Below, piece after piece: positions 43,570-56,229 of a stretch of 64,000 nucleotides of DNA (within the stretch, counting starts at the first letter, position 1; each line of letters begins with the position of its first letter). The stretch lies in contig NC_088781.1 in assembly GCF_958450345.1 (NCBI RefSeq), positions 120,416,431 through 120,480,430 on the forward strand. Direction: 5' to 3'. The notes beneath the pieces are model-generated. The model did no database searches. It was given only the letters and a program-made list of their open reading frames with translations, and was not told the origin of the DNA. Position numbers and translations under genes: made by a program. Origin of the DNA: Calliphora vicina (Eukaryota > Arthropoda > Insecta > Diptera > Calliphoridae).

Positions 43570-44999
43570 ATCCGCTTTTGCTAAAATATTCAGCATCTAG
43601 ATTTTAAATGACCAAGAACTATTTTAGGTCTAGGATGCATCGAAAATCCAAAAACTGTAGCACCCTACTGCTGTATTTTAAACTAAAGTAGTTTTTCTAA
43701 TGCTAAGCATTGTTACTGCTTGCTGTTTACAAGACAGGTGTTGTTAAAATCTTTAAAATCAATATAATCCCAGAAAAATACCAAAATTTTAGCTATTGTA
43801 TACAAGTCTTTACTATTCCTTATATACTTAATAGATTGTAAATGTGGTACTTAAACTACAAATGCAATTACTATGTATTATTCGTTACAAAAATGTATTA
43901 GAGAGAGAGGGAGAGAGTTCATGAAGTAAATAGTAATGGCACAACATTTGGCTTAAATGCTAAAACCTATTACAAAAATTTCTTTTCAATAACACAATAC
44001 ACGAAATTTAAGTTTAAAAAACACTTTTTTTTAAAAAAAGTGAAAGTGTTTGCAAAGAACCATTAAGGCATTAAATTTGTCTTGTAAGTTTTTCACAGCA
44101 GATGTCAAGTGATTTTTTTCTTATTTTACTAAAAAAAAAATATTGCAGAAAATTATATTAATTTCTTTTGCCTCGAAAAAGAAAACAAGAGAATGTTATT
44201 TAAAATAATACAAAGAAAAATGTGTAAAAAGAAAATTATTTTTAATGTTTATGATTTTTTTTGCAAAATTTTTCATATTAAATGTAACACTTTACATTTT
44301 TTTAAAACACTTTTTCAATTGTGCTCTATGGGGCAGCTAAAGTCTTGCTAAGGCTAGCAAAAACTTTACCCTTTTGTTGCACATTTAATAGTTAAGATTT
44401 TTGTAAGGTCATAAGGAAAAGAAATATTAAACAAAAGATGGCCAGACATAGAATATTAAAGCAAATAATACAAGGTAATTGTTTTAGTGGTTTACAATTT
44501 AAAGGCATATAAAAAGATAAAATAGTTTTACCTCCAAAAAATTTACCCTTTTTTCTTCACACTTACTTTTAAACAGCCACTTTTAGTTTCTAAGTTCTTA
44601 AAAAATCCTTCTGTTCATTTTGGCCTCCTGCTGGCTTTTTAGAGCAGGGTCATCGTTTACTAGCTTGATGTATTTTCCCTGTCTAATTTTCATAGTGATT
44701 CTTTTTTATAACTTGTAGTACTTTTCATTGTTTTTTTTTTGTGAGCAAAAAAATTACATGACTGCTGATAGTTAAACAATTCAATTTTCTCATTTTACCC
44801 TCGTTTACAGGCGTTATGTTACAGACAAGTTCATTCAGACTTTTAAATATTTAAATTGAAAATTTTGTATTAACGAAAAAATTAAATACGTTATATTATT
44901 TATTGAGATCTATGATTCAGACTCGATAGCTCCTCCAAGCAATAGCAGAAGAACGGACATCACAGTACACTTAAGTGAAAACTTACTCGTTCTTATTAT
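43570..44999. other. A/T-rich stretch with short GA tract
   Basis: A GAGAGAGAGGGAGAGAG tract lies at 43901-43917. No upstream exon for the 43-kb exon could be supported beyond the nine-codon candidate ending at 43569. A short minus frame ending at 44910 has a Leu-rich string before its stop. Confidence 0.35.
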
Positions 45000-45699
45000 G
45001 ACAGCTTCTTCAATTGTCGCTGGATTCATAGCATGCGTTCCAATGATACTGAGTCCTGTAATAGTTGATACCATTAGTCTTAAACTCGCAACGAAATCCA
45101 GTAAGTAAATTCCTTCCAGCATCATATACGGTACATATAAACCTTATACATATTAGCATGAGAAATTCTGATTTTTATTAATAAAAAGTATTGACGTGTA
45201 AACCCCTTTTTAAGTGATCTAACCAGGATTTAAAATTAGAATAATTTCTAGAATTTTTTTAGTAATTGCCGCAAAATTTCAAATGAATTCTTAAAGCTAT
45301 TTTTGTTTTTAGTTATACTACTTTTTAACACCAAATTATTGCAATGTTTTGAAAAATATTCAAGTTTTTTAAAACTAGACTTCATTACCTATCCAACGAT
45401 ATGCAATATGTCACACTAACTATTTATTTTACACTTAACAAATTCATCAGAAAACACGCTTCATGAAAAATTATCTACTATCTTTCACCATAACAAAGTT
45501 AGTGCTTACTATGCACTTCTCATTATTACGTGTACAGTGTCTTATTTGTTATTGATGGTCTGTTGTTGTTGTTTTTATTATGAAGGGCTTAAGTAAACTT
45601 TGTAAACGCAAAATTATCTAACTGAAAGACGTTGTGAACGTTCATAAATTAGCAAATGTTAGGTTCATACAACAAACAGTAAAGATTTTTCATGTAAAA
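45000..45699 (+). repeat. Left inverted arm of palindromic element
   Basis: About 700 bp, pairs with 46680-47370. The minus strand of the outer 125 bp is open (start at 45125), and the matching part of the right arm is frameshifted, so coding is unlikely. Confidence 0.85.
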
Positions 45700-46679
45700 C
45701 TGCTTTCTTATCAAAAATTAATTTTTTTTTATCAAAAATCAATTTTTTCACTAAAATTTATTTTTTTTATTAGAATTAAATTTTTTTATCAAAATTAAAT
45801 TTTTTTATCAAAATTAAATTTTTTTTATCAAAATCAATTTTTTACTAAAAATCAAATTTTTCACAAAAATCTATTTTTTTCACTAAAATTTAATTTTTTT
45901 TTATCAGATAAAATTTTTTATCAAAAATCAAATTTTTTATCAAAAATCAAATTTTTTATCAAAAATTAAATTTTTTATCAAAAATTAAATTATTTTATCA
46001 AAAAACATATTTTTTATCAAAAATCCAATTTTTTATTAAAATTCTAATTTTTTATTAAAATTCTAATTTTTTATTAAAATTCTAATTTTTTATTAAAATT
46101 CTAATTTTTTATTAAAATTCTAATTTTTTATTAAAATTCAAATTTTTTATTAAAATTCAAATTTTTAATCAAAAATCAAATTTTTAATTAAAATTAAAAT
46201 TTTTTTCAAAAATCACTTTTTTGATCAAAAATCACTTTTTTTTATAAAAATCTAATTTTTTTATCAAAAATCAAATTTTATTTTTAATGAAAAATTTTAT
46301 TTTTAATAAAAAAAATTTTTTTTTTAATAAAAAAAATTTTATTTTTAATAAAAAAATTTGTTATTTGTAAAAAATTTGATTTTTGATAAAAAAAAAATAG
46401 ATTTTTAGTAAAGATTTGATTTTTAGTAAAAAATATTTTTTTATTAAAAAATTTGATTTTTAAAAAAAAATTAGATTTTTATTAAAAAATTTTATTTTTA
46501 GTAAAAAATTAGATTTTTAGCAAAAATTTTATTTTTGATAAAAATTAGATTTCTGATAAAAAAATTTGATTTTTGATAAAAAAATTTGATTTTTGATAAA
46601 AAATTTGATTTTTAGTAAAAAATTTGATTTTTGATAAAAAATTTGATTTTTAGTAAAAAATATAATTTTTGAAAAATCT

Positions 46680-47370
46680 TAACATTTTGTTGTATGAACC
46701 TAACATTTTCTAATTTATGGACCCTCACAATGTCTTTCAGATAGATACTTTTGCGTTTACAAAGTTTACTTAAGCCCTCCATAATAAAAATAACAACAAC
46801 AGACCATCAATAACAACTAAGAAACGGTACATGTAATAATGAGAAGTGCATAGTAAGCACTAACATTGATATGATGAAAGGTAGTAGATAATTTTTCATG
46901 AAGCATGTTTTCTAATGAATTAGTTGAGTGTAAAATAAATAGTTAGTGTGACATATTGCATACCGTTGGATAGGTAATGAAGTCTAGTTTTTAGAAACTT
47001 GAATATTTTTCAAAACCTTTTAATAATTTGGGGTTAAAAGGTAGTATAACTATAAACAAAAATTGCTTTAAGAATTTATTTGAAATTTCGCGACAATTAC
47101 TAAAAAAAAATCTTGAAATTACTCGAATTTAACAGTTCAGCTAGATCACACTGCAGTACTTTGTTTTAATAAAAATCTGAATTTCGGAGTTACTGTAGTG
47201 TAAATTTTTCATGCTTATATAAGGTTTATATGGCCCTTATATGATGCTGGATGAAATTTACTTAATGGATTTCGTTGCGAGCCAATAAGTCTTATGGTAT
47301 CAACTAATACAGGAGACTGCATCATTGGATCGCATGCTATGAGTCCAGCGGCAATTGTAGAAGCAGTGCT
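46680..47370 (-). repeat. Right inverted arm of palindromic element
   Basis: About 690 bp, inverted match to 45000-45699. Its outer edge meets Helitron helicase sequence at 47371 without a gap. Confidence 0.85.
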
Positions 47371-47900
47371 ACATTAGGATAATGTTGCACGTCCAAATAC
47401 GAATTAATTGTTAGATATCGGCTACGGAAAAGTAGCTCTCTGTGAAAATGCAGGACGCATAAAAGTGCGCACTTATTTCTGCACAATTGTTGATTCCCAA
47501 CAATATCTCATAGTCCGCATATTTCTTGATGTAAGCACCCAACACATAAATCATGTGTGGGTTTCAGAAAAAGCTATTTTGGCAGAAATAAATGTGGACT
47601 TCGACGATTTCAACTTCAAGATACATTTTGTGATGTCAACAAAGCAGTAAATTAGCCAAACAGACTTTTTGAACTCACTGGATTACCAAACATGTCACTA
47701 CAACTTCTACGGTCCGATCTCCGATTATTTTACTTCGGAATTTGACCACGGGTGTGCAATGGCACGCGATTGGCCATTAAAAAATTGATGAAAAACTTTA
47801 TCGAAGAAATAATTTTGAATAGTAACTTTCGAGAGCGAAATGTTTTGCTGACACGAATTCCAATGATTATCACATACTCACAGTTTTAGTATGTCCTCAC
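47371..47900 (+). pseudogene. Helitron Pif1-like helicase, C-terminal remnant
   Basis: Plus-strand frames give LLDIGYGKVALCENAGRI and FCTIVDSQQYLI (47408-47520), then INHVWVSEKAILAEINVDFD (47550-47605), FELTGLPNMSLQLL (47665-47710) and CNGTRLAIKKLMKN, with RNVLLTRIPMI at 47754-47870. This order is the C-terminal part of the Helitron helicase (LLDIGNGK, WLSERAILA, LNSLDLPGMPPH, LCNGTRL, IPRIPMIP). Frame shifts and the missing final motif show decay. The Rep and N-terminal helicase parts are absent; the palindromic element lies where they should be. Confidence 0.85.
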
Positions 47901-48706
47901 CTCGCCCCCATTAGGTAGTTTATCAAGATCTGAAAAAAATGTTTTATTTTGTAGCAGAGTGTAATTATTATAAATAAATGTTTCTTTCTAATCACTAAAA
48001 TTTGTGCTGTGTCAAATCAAGCCAATTTCTCATTTTCTAATTATGTCAACGACTTTTATCTAAACAATTATTGGCATAAGTAATTAATCTCAAAACCAAA
48101 TAATTATTAATAATGAATATCTAAACCCACACTACTTTAAGTATAAAAATTAATTTTCAAAAAATTTACTTCTTTCTCCTGCTAACCAAATAATACCAAG
48201 TATTCGAATTAGAATTTAAATATTGTAGACTAAGGCAAAAATACAATTGACATCATTTGCAGAGTAAAGAAATAAAATCAGATATTTTCTTATACTCTAA
48301 AAAATGAGACTGCAGCGCTACTTACTAATACAAACTAACAGCACAGTTGGAGTGATTACAAGAAAAGTAGAAGAAAAAAAACTCAACAATTAATATTGCT
48401 GACATCTAGAGAAAACTAAGAAATAAAAAAAAAAATATGGGGAATAAAATACGTATAGAAATAATGTAAATGAGAAATATTTGCCAGCAATAGGGAACTA
48501 AATAAAATAATCTTAAGAATTTATTATTGCCATTAAATAAACATTTTAAAGTTTTAGAAAGCAAAGCAGTAAATTGTTTTTATACCAAGGGTGAATATGA
48601 TAAGATCAGTATATAAGGAGAATTTAGTAATTTTCAACTAAATGTGTAATTCACATAAATTTTTAACAAAATTCAATAAACTGCAAAGTAAGACATATTA
48701 CCAAAA
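47901..48706. other. A/T-rich stretch, nothing recognised
   Basis: No motif seen. Confidence 0.4.
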
Positions 48707-50690
48707 TACAGTGCTACGCCCCGACAGAAGACGCTAATGATACTTAGAAGGATGAATTCTATGCGCAACAAATGGGTGTCTTCAACGTGAAGATAGGAAG
48801 TGTCAACACCAACATCAGCACTAGCATTGGTACGCACTGCTGTGCAGTTAGAAACAACAATGGAGAGCAGTTAATTGAACTATGCCAGACATTTCAACTC
48901 ATCACAGTTGACTCCATATTCCCGCATAAGGAGATACACAAATATACGTGGACATCACCTAATGCAAACATACAAATCAGATTGATCATATATGCGTTGG
49001 CAGAATATCGAGAAGCACCTTAATGGATGTCAGTAGCAGAAGAGGTGCTGACATCGGTAGTGATCATGAGCTCATCACAGGCGAAATCAAGATCAAACTG
49101 AAACGACAAAGAAGAACAACCAGGCACACAAGACGAAAACGGCTCTAGCTACAACAACTCCAGTATAACGATACTGAGAACACGTTAGCGGCGTTAATTC
49201 GTGAACAGCTGCCAATAAACCAACACCACTCATGGGAAGATATTACAGCAGCCACTAGCAGTACCAACTACTGGCTAAACAAGTAAAGAAAGCAGCAAGG
49301 AGAGATAAAATAAAGTTCCTAGAACGGTTTGAAATGTCGGAAGAAGAAGCGGATAGCCAGAACAATATCAGAAAACTACAGCAGACAATAAACTGTCTCA
49401 CCAATCGAATGTGTAACTGCAACCATCCAGTAGCCGATCGCATTTAACAAACAATAATGCAATAATGACACAAAGATGGAGAGAACATTTCGAAGAAATT
49501 AGTAACAACGAAATTGAAAACAACAGCCATGCAGAAAATATCCTTAGAATATCAAGCAGCCCACCCTCCGAGATAAAGGAGGCCATCGGGAAGTTAATAA
49601 ATAACAGGCCAGGAATTACTCTGCTTACAGGAAGGCTTAAAATTGAGAATATTCTACGTTATGAACAGGCAGGTTTCCGGCCAAACAGCAGGTGAGTAGA
49701 CCAGGCCAACACTCTACGCATTATAATATAACAATCTCTAGAATGGCGTACTTCCCTGTACCTACTGTTTGCAGATATCAAGAAAGCCTTCGACGCAATC
49801 AGACGGACTACCATATGAAAAGCATTGAGAAGAAAATGAGTACCCCAGAAAATAACTCGAATCATCAGAGCTATGTAAGACGATGCAGAAGTACCAGTTC
49901 TTCACAACGGGAATATAAGTCAGCCATCACTCAAACGCTGGAGTAAAACAAGGTTGTCCCCTATCATCCCTGCTAATCACTATAGTGCTGGATGACATCA
50001 AGAGCGAAGTCTGTTCAGAGAGAAGAGGATTAACATGTCTACTCACGCACAAGATCTTCAACATGTTAGCAAAAGTAGAAGATTTGGAAAGATTAGCATG
50101 CAATGTTGGACTTGAGATAAATTTCAAGAAAACCAAAGCTATGAGAATCAACAACGTTAGCACGGATAACATCATACTAAAAGGCCAACCAGTTGAATAC
50201 GAAGAAAGCTTCTGCTATCTAGGCACTAAAGTATCAATGAATGGCGGCACTGAAACAGACGTAAATAACGGGCTCATTAAAGCGAGACCGGCACTAGGAA
50301 GACTACAACCAGTACAGAGAAGCTCACAAAAATCTAGACGAACCAAGCTGAGAATATTCAACGCATGAGTAAAGCCTACTCTGTCATACGGAAGTGAAAC
50401 TTGGTTAGTATCGAACATCATCGCTCAAAAACTACAGGAATTCATCACCATGTGCCTCAGAATGATATGCAGTATGTTCTGGCCTAACAGCATTAGCAAC
50501 ACGAATCTCTGGAACCTTAGCAACGAGGAATCCATAATAAACACAAATAATATGTAGAAAATGGAAAATGAATCCTGATAGTATAACAAGGATAGCCCTA
50601 GAATGGACCCTCAAGGTTCAAGAAGCCGTGACGAGAAAACAACTACAACAAATCGTGTAAGATGGTGATACTTTGTTCACAGAGAAAACA
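48707..50690 (+). pseudogene. RTE-like retrotransposon ORF2 pseudogene
   Basis: Starts inside the endonuclease: YAPTEDANDT, then GVFNVKIG, NNNGEQLIELCQ, HKYTWTSPNA and RRGADIGSDHELI at 48712-49075. Degraded connector follows, then RWREHFEEISN (49470), SEIKEAIGKLINNRPG (49567-49615), a deletion, EQAGFRPNS (49660), ADIKKAFDAI (49772), KQGCPLSSLL (49950), and a long intact stretch KVEDLERLACNVGLEINFKK, CYLGTKVSMNGGTETDVNN at 50065-50270. The YADD box is lost. The tail has YGSETWLVS and NPQGSRSR-like sequence. Endonuclease, RT and tail are in order; stops and frame changes are many. No 5' part upstream. Confidence 0.9.
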
Positions 50691-50694
50691 GATT

Positions 50695-51367
50695 CGTGAT
50701 AGCAAACGAATTCGTTGCCAATCGAATGATTCTAACTTAGTGACGGAATTTTACAGTTGTGACTAAAAAATTTTGGAAGGGGTAACAAAAGTTTGGCTGC
50801 TTCAACCGAAATTCTTCTTTGTCAACTGACTTTCTGTTGATAGTTCGGTAACACCTTTGAAAGGATCCTTTTTGCTCTCGCGAATCAATATTTTAGCGTG
50901 AAGTGGGGTCAGAACTCCTTTTCTTCCACGTCATACAGCCTTTTCTTTATAATTACTTGCGTTGTGAATCATTTTGTTCAAAAACCCAACCAATCGACCA
51001 ACTTCTCTTCTCGTATTTCTCCGCACTGCAGTCTTTTCTACGATCCATTTTATTTAAAATATTTGCTTTTTGTTAAACTTAATGATCGAAATAATAAAAA
51101 TTAAATCTTTTAAACAAATGCTTTCCATTAAAGCAATTTTGCGAAACAACTCTGTTTTTATTAAAAATGTGTAAGTAATTTTTTAGTAATTTTTACTTTA
51201 AATTGCAGTAACAATTCCAAGAGAAGTAATAAATTTTTAATATAGGGGACATGCTAAGCTATGAATTAAATATCAACATTTGAAAAAATACCAACACTAA
51301 TTATGTGTTTTTGGAATAATAAAAAGAGTGTGTGGTGGTGCTATTATTTTCTTCCCAACTGTAGGTC
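50695..51367. other. Unannotated stretch
   Basis: No motif seen on either strand. Confidence 0.4.
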
Positions 51368-52029
51368 AAAACAAGTAAGAAAGTATGGTCGGTCAAGCCC
51401 GACACCAAGTAAATGAGTAAAAATATTTTTCTTTTAAAATACCAATAATTTATATTCGTGAGTGATTTCGGAAGTGGGCCTTATATGGGAGCTATGAACA
51501 ATTATGGACCGATCATCATAAAATTAGGTCGTGTGATTTATGTCTATATGAAAGTTATTTAAGTTGAATTTTGTGTATATATCAACATTTTTAAGTGATT
51601 TAAGCACGTTAAAGTGATTTTCGGAAGCGGGTCTATATGGGAGCTATGAATAATTATCGACCGATCGTAACAAAATTTGGTGACATGAATTTTGTATATA
51701 TAAAACTTATTTGGAACGGAATTTGTGGGGATACATATATAAATTAAATATTTATGACCGATAAAGTCCAATTTCTGAAGCACATTTGTATGGGAGCTAG
51801 TTGAAATAATGGACCGATTTCAACCAGTTTCAATAGGCTTCGTCCTTTGGCCGAAAAAATGATATGTGCCAAATCTTCAGAATTGCGATTTGTACTCTGC
51901 GCACAAAGTTTACATGGACAGCCAGCCAGACGGACGGACATCGTTTAATCGACTCAGAAAGTGATTCTAAGTCGATCGGTATACTTTAAGGTATAATACC
52001 CTCCCCACTATGGTGGTGTAGGGTATAAA
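51368..52029 (-). mobile_element. Family A repeat, minus orientation
   Basis: Reads in reverse from AAACAAGTAAGAAAGTATGG, with the GGTCGGTCAAGCCCGAC hairpin, to CTCCCCACTATGGTGGTGTA and GGGTATAAA. It is closest to the 32-kb copy. The 3' subterminal repeat is lost by a short deletion (GCCCGACACCAAGTAAATGA). Confidence 0.9.
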
Positions 52030-52234
52030 TAGACCAAAATTTGAGGTTGTCCTGGTTTTTGCAGATTTTAAATAGGAATTTTCTCGAAAGCATGTCTGAC
52101 AGAATTATTGAAATTTTGCTAACATTTAACTTAGTCAAATGTTCCTCTAGAAATGGAATTAAAAAATAATAAAATTATACAATTTTATTTAAAGTTGAGT
52201 CTAAAGCGTGTCTGATTTACACTTTTTTAAAGAT

Positions 52235-52835
52235 ATTGACCCATAATCATAGTCAAACACTAAAGTCGGTTCTTTTTAAAATCAACTTTAAAATAAAAAC
52301 CAGCTTTTTATTAATTTGCCACCATAGTCAAAATTAAAGTATGTTTTAAATTGAACCGACTTTAACTGGGTGCCACCGCAAATGTAGAAAATGTTTTCAT
52401 TTACAACAAAAAACAGACAAGTGGCAACGCTGAACAGCTGACATACAAAATTAAAAAAAAAAATCCAAAAACGTAAACAATAAAAGTAACGGGACATCTA
52501 AAGAATGAAAGTTGTTTGTTGTGGAAAAATGGTAAAGATAAGATTAATATCATAATTTCGATATTTTGGTACTAATTTTATTGATAACTGTTCAATAATT
52601 GCAAAATCTCTACCAATATCTAGAAACTTAAACATTTTTTAATTGGTGACGAACTTTTTTACTTTTTTACTAGAGTTAAAAACAACTTCAGCTAGTTTTA
52701 TATTTAGAGTCGACTGCAGCGTCAAAAGTATACATTAACTTGTCTATGATAGACCTAAAGTCCACTGTTAAGTAACGTCGAGTTTAATTCTCTTAAAATG
52801 TACTTTATTTTTGACTATGATTACACTATGCAACA
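52235..52835. repeat. Repeated ATAGTCAAA...TAAAGT motif, possible MITE
   Basis: ATCATAGTCAAA with TAAAGT some 5 bp later occurs at 52247, again (CATAGTCAAAATTAAAGT) at 52326, and inverted at about 52825. The first and last could be the ends of a 590-bp element. Support is limited to short motifs. Confidence 0.4.
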
Positions 52836-52919
52836 AATGAAGACTTTTGGAAAAACACAAGATAATGACAGTATAGGTTCGACTCTACTACCAAAGGGTA
52901 GTAAAACCCTATACTCAGT

Positions 52920-54560
52920 TTGTTCATTTTGGTGACCGATTTTTTTTTATGGGCCCCCAAAGTTTCTGAAAATCAGTGGGGCCTCTAAAAAAGGTGTCAT
53001 CAGTTTTTGGTTTATAGCTAATTAAGACTTTGTGATACGGCTTAACTTTATATGGCAATAATATAGCTAAGAGTCCGCCAAATATATTTTGTTAAAAATT
53101 TTTTTTAAAAAATAGCTTTTTCGTGCACTTTTGTTGAAAAAATATAGGAAGAAAAATTGTTTTTTTTACTTTTTTTCGAAAAACTTCCACAATATTTTGC
53201 AAACTTGTAGCTACGGTAAATCTGAATAACAATGCAATCCGAACATAGCATTCGAAATAGCTGTCAAAAATCACTTTGTAGCTTAAAAATTTTAGTTTTT
53301 TACTATTTTTTGACTCTAAAACAAAAATTTTTTGTTAAAAATGTATATTCGAGTGTATACTTATCTATTGTGCTGGAATAACGAAGAATGGCCAAATCAT
53401 TATCGGTATGATCCGGGCGCATCACTTTATCACTTGATCACGCAAGACCGGCTTGATGCAAGGTTTGTGGAGCTTCTGAAGAGTAAATATAAGCTTTTTA
53501 TATAAGTTTTTGATATCGGTGGAAACCTTATGACTTGGAGATTGACATTTTATTTTGAAATGTATTAATTTTGTGTTCTTTTGGACGTATTTTACCTTAA
53601 GAACTAACAATATTATAAAATGGTGATTTTCCATAAAGAAAAATAAAAACTTTGAATTAATGTAAAATTTGAACAGTTACAGATATCACAATAAAATTTG
53701 GAAGTAATATAGATCTATATATTCTTAAGTCAATGGCATCACTAATGTTGCCATTCTTTGTTTTCAAAGATCGAAATTCCTAAAACGGGGAAAATGGGTT
53801 CCAATAATTGATTTTTTTTTTTAGAAAATAGCCCACTTTGGCGTTATTTACAGTATGATAGTAAAAACGTTTTGTATGTATATAAACAACATATAGGGCT
53901 ATATAAATTTTGAGGATCGGTGCTTTGCGTTTTCAGAATATTTTAATCAAACCTAAAAATTCGTTTCAAAATTGGCGAAGTTTGGATAGGTCTGGGGGAG
54001 ACAATGTCAGCTTAAGTTAGTCAAACTTTACTTTATACGTTTTTGCATTAAGTTCTCTTTCCAGATCATAAAAAAAATGTGTATAGTCCCGAAGAAAATT
54101 AGATTTTTATAAAAGAAAAAAATTGGGGACTTTTTTGGGAAAAAACTTAAAAAACACACGCTTACAAAGTTGAAATATATAAAAAGATGCTTCAACTTTG
54201 GATTCGTGCAACTTTTTATAGGGACGAAATAATTGTTATCAGTTTTGTTTTATTTTCTTTAGAATTTTATCGCAAATATACGTCATATATAAAAAACAAA
54301 TTACGACCTTACGTAAAATACAAAAAAAAGATCGAGCAAAATTTAAAAAAAAATTAAACCTAAATATCTCTTGAACTGAAACATATAACCTACTGAAACA
54401 TGTAACCTGTAGACCTTCTCAAGGACTATCTATATTTTAAATTTCATCATTCGGATCATAAATGGCTTTTTGGCGACTTTTTTTTGAAATGTGTGACATT
54501 GAGGGTCCACTCACTGATCCCCATTCCGAACACCTCAGCCGAGTAAATAATACAGCACAA
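52920..54560. repeat. Unclassified repeat region, copy 1
   Basis: Three blocks recur at 56230-57935. Block a (GAAAATCAGTGGGGCC with AGCTAATTA, 52965-53030) is direct; block b (53455-53915, with AAGGTTTGTGGAGC, TTTTCCAT, ACGGGGAAAATG and ATATAGGGCTATA) is direct; blocks at 54190-54240 (TTTTTATAGGGACGA) and 54400-54520 (CATTCGGATCATAAATGG) match in inverted orientation. No coding recognised. Confidence 0.7.
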
Positions 54561-56229
54561 CATAGAAGTGTGGACTTGATCATACTATTTTACTATGAAA
54601 GTGGAATTTAAACATGGAAAATTTTTAGGAATTTCATACTAAATGTATCCACAAAATTTAAAAATTTTCAAGTTTTAAAATTTTCCTAACAAAATCTCTT
54701 AATAACTTTATTTAAATCATCATCAGTGTCCCTGCTGCATATTTCCATAAACAGTCTGTACTTTCAATATGAATAAAAAACACTCAGCAGTTTTTAGTTT
54801 TAATCTTCCTTCAGACCATCAGTTGCTCGTTCGCTCGCTCATTCAGTCAATCATTCACCCAGTCATACTTTTATACATTTGCTTGATGTGACAAGCACAT
54901 TGTTGCAAGGACTTTAATAATAAAATAATATTGTTAACTAAACGTTGTGCATTCTTTTCTTTAGTTTAGTTTAGATGTTGCTAATGTCTATGTTCTTGAA
55001 ACATCTTATTATAAAGTTGTAGTTGTTTTTCTTTTAAATCAATGGGTGGCATTGTAAATAATTATATTTTTATTTATATAAAAAAAACCTCATCATTTCT
55101 CAATATTACTCCCCTCAACTGTTTTTTTGTTCCCTTTAGTCGGTTCTATAATATGTGTGCTTTTGATTGTTATAAAAATATAAAGAATTATTGTCTTTTT
55201 TTCTCCCACATCTTTCTAATTTATTTATTGTATATTCTTGTTTAGTTGTGTTTTTGTTAAACATTTAAATAAATTTTAAATTTATCTTGTGGAAAATTTA
55301 TTTATATTTATTTCTTTAAGTTGTTTTGTTGTTTATGTATGGCAGCTACAATGTTTTAAATAAATTTCTCGTTCTAAATAATAATTCATTTGTGTTGGGC
55401 TAAGTGTGTTTTATGAGTTACCTGTAAACCCAGATTTGCTGTTGTTGTGAAAATATTCCTGATTGTTGTTGTTGTTTGCAAAATGTGTTATGGTAAACCA
55501 AAAATATCAACGACAACAACAATATCACCCAAACAAAAAGTTTAACTTAACACTTATTCATTCACTAAACATCATTAATCAAATTGTGCAAAAAGCATAC
55601 TTTTAGGCTGGTACACATGCATACATCTTCTTTGTACACACACATATGTACATATTAAATAAACCTAAAAGTTTTTAGTTAGAAACTTTTTTAAGAAACA
55701 GTGAAGCTAAGGTATAAATAGTTGTATGCTATATGTGCAGCAAAAAGTTTTATCATGAGACCTTAAATGAGATCAAAGCCTAGAAAATATTTATTCCAAA
55801 TTATTTATTTGCAGATCAATGCGAAGGAAACCGACACTTACCACCTGCCCCATTTACATCAAAGGGTTAATTTTGACAACAATTTAATGCTCAGATGTCA
55901 TGAAATATTTCACTGCAGTTTCATGAAAATCGAATTTTGAAAAATCAATCATATTAAAAACTTGGATATAATACCCTACAATAATTATGAGCATATAATT
56001 ACGCTGTCCAAAAAATTTAGACTTTTTGATTGGAACAGAATAGTGACCCTATTATTCAGAAAGAGCATGTTGAGTAGATAATTTTTGTAGAATAAACTTA
56101 TAGTCCAGCTGGTCTGAGTTTTTTTTTTACAGTGGGTCAAATGTTGTAAGTTATTATCTGAGATAATTCTTATGGTCAGAGTTATATTATGGAATTTTAT
56201 GGGGATCATTTATATGTAAGATTTTAACC
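54561..56229. other. A/T-rich stretch, nothing firmly recognised
   Basis: A GCTCGTTCGCTCGCTCATTC run lies at 54827. GTTGTTGTTG at 55457 and CAACGACAACAACAA at 55509 could form a hairpin with an intervening loop. No gene supported. Confidence 0.35.

Larger units (their letters stand above)
45000..47370. mobile_element. 2.4-kb palindromic (foldback-like) element, copy 1
   Basis: The left part (45000-45700) is repeated inverted at 47370-46680 with about 80% identity by eye. Landmarks from outside in: GCTGGAYTCATAGCATGC, CTTAAAGCWATTTTTGTTTA, TAGACTTCATTACCTATCC, TAGTGCTTACTATGCACTTC, GAAGGGCTTAAGTAAACTTT and GTTAGGTTCATACAACAAA. The core (45700-46680) is a degenerate A/T minisatellite whose units flip orientation near 46300, so the whole element can fold on itself. 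Arms that continue into tandem units are the hallmark of foldback elements. Neither arm encodes a convincing protein. Copy 2 is at 25658-26840. Confidence 0.85.

Noticed and set aside
44910..45125. 71-codon minus-strand frame with Leu-rich tail as a secreted protein
   Set aside because: Its first two thirds lie in the palindrome arm, and the matching stretch of the other arm is frameshifted; the tail alone is too short.
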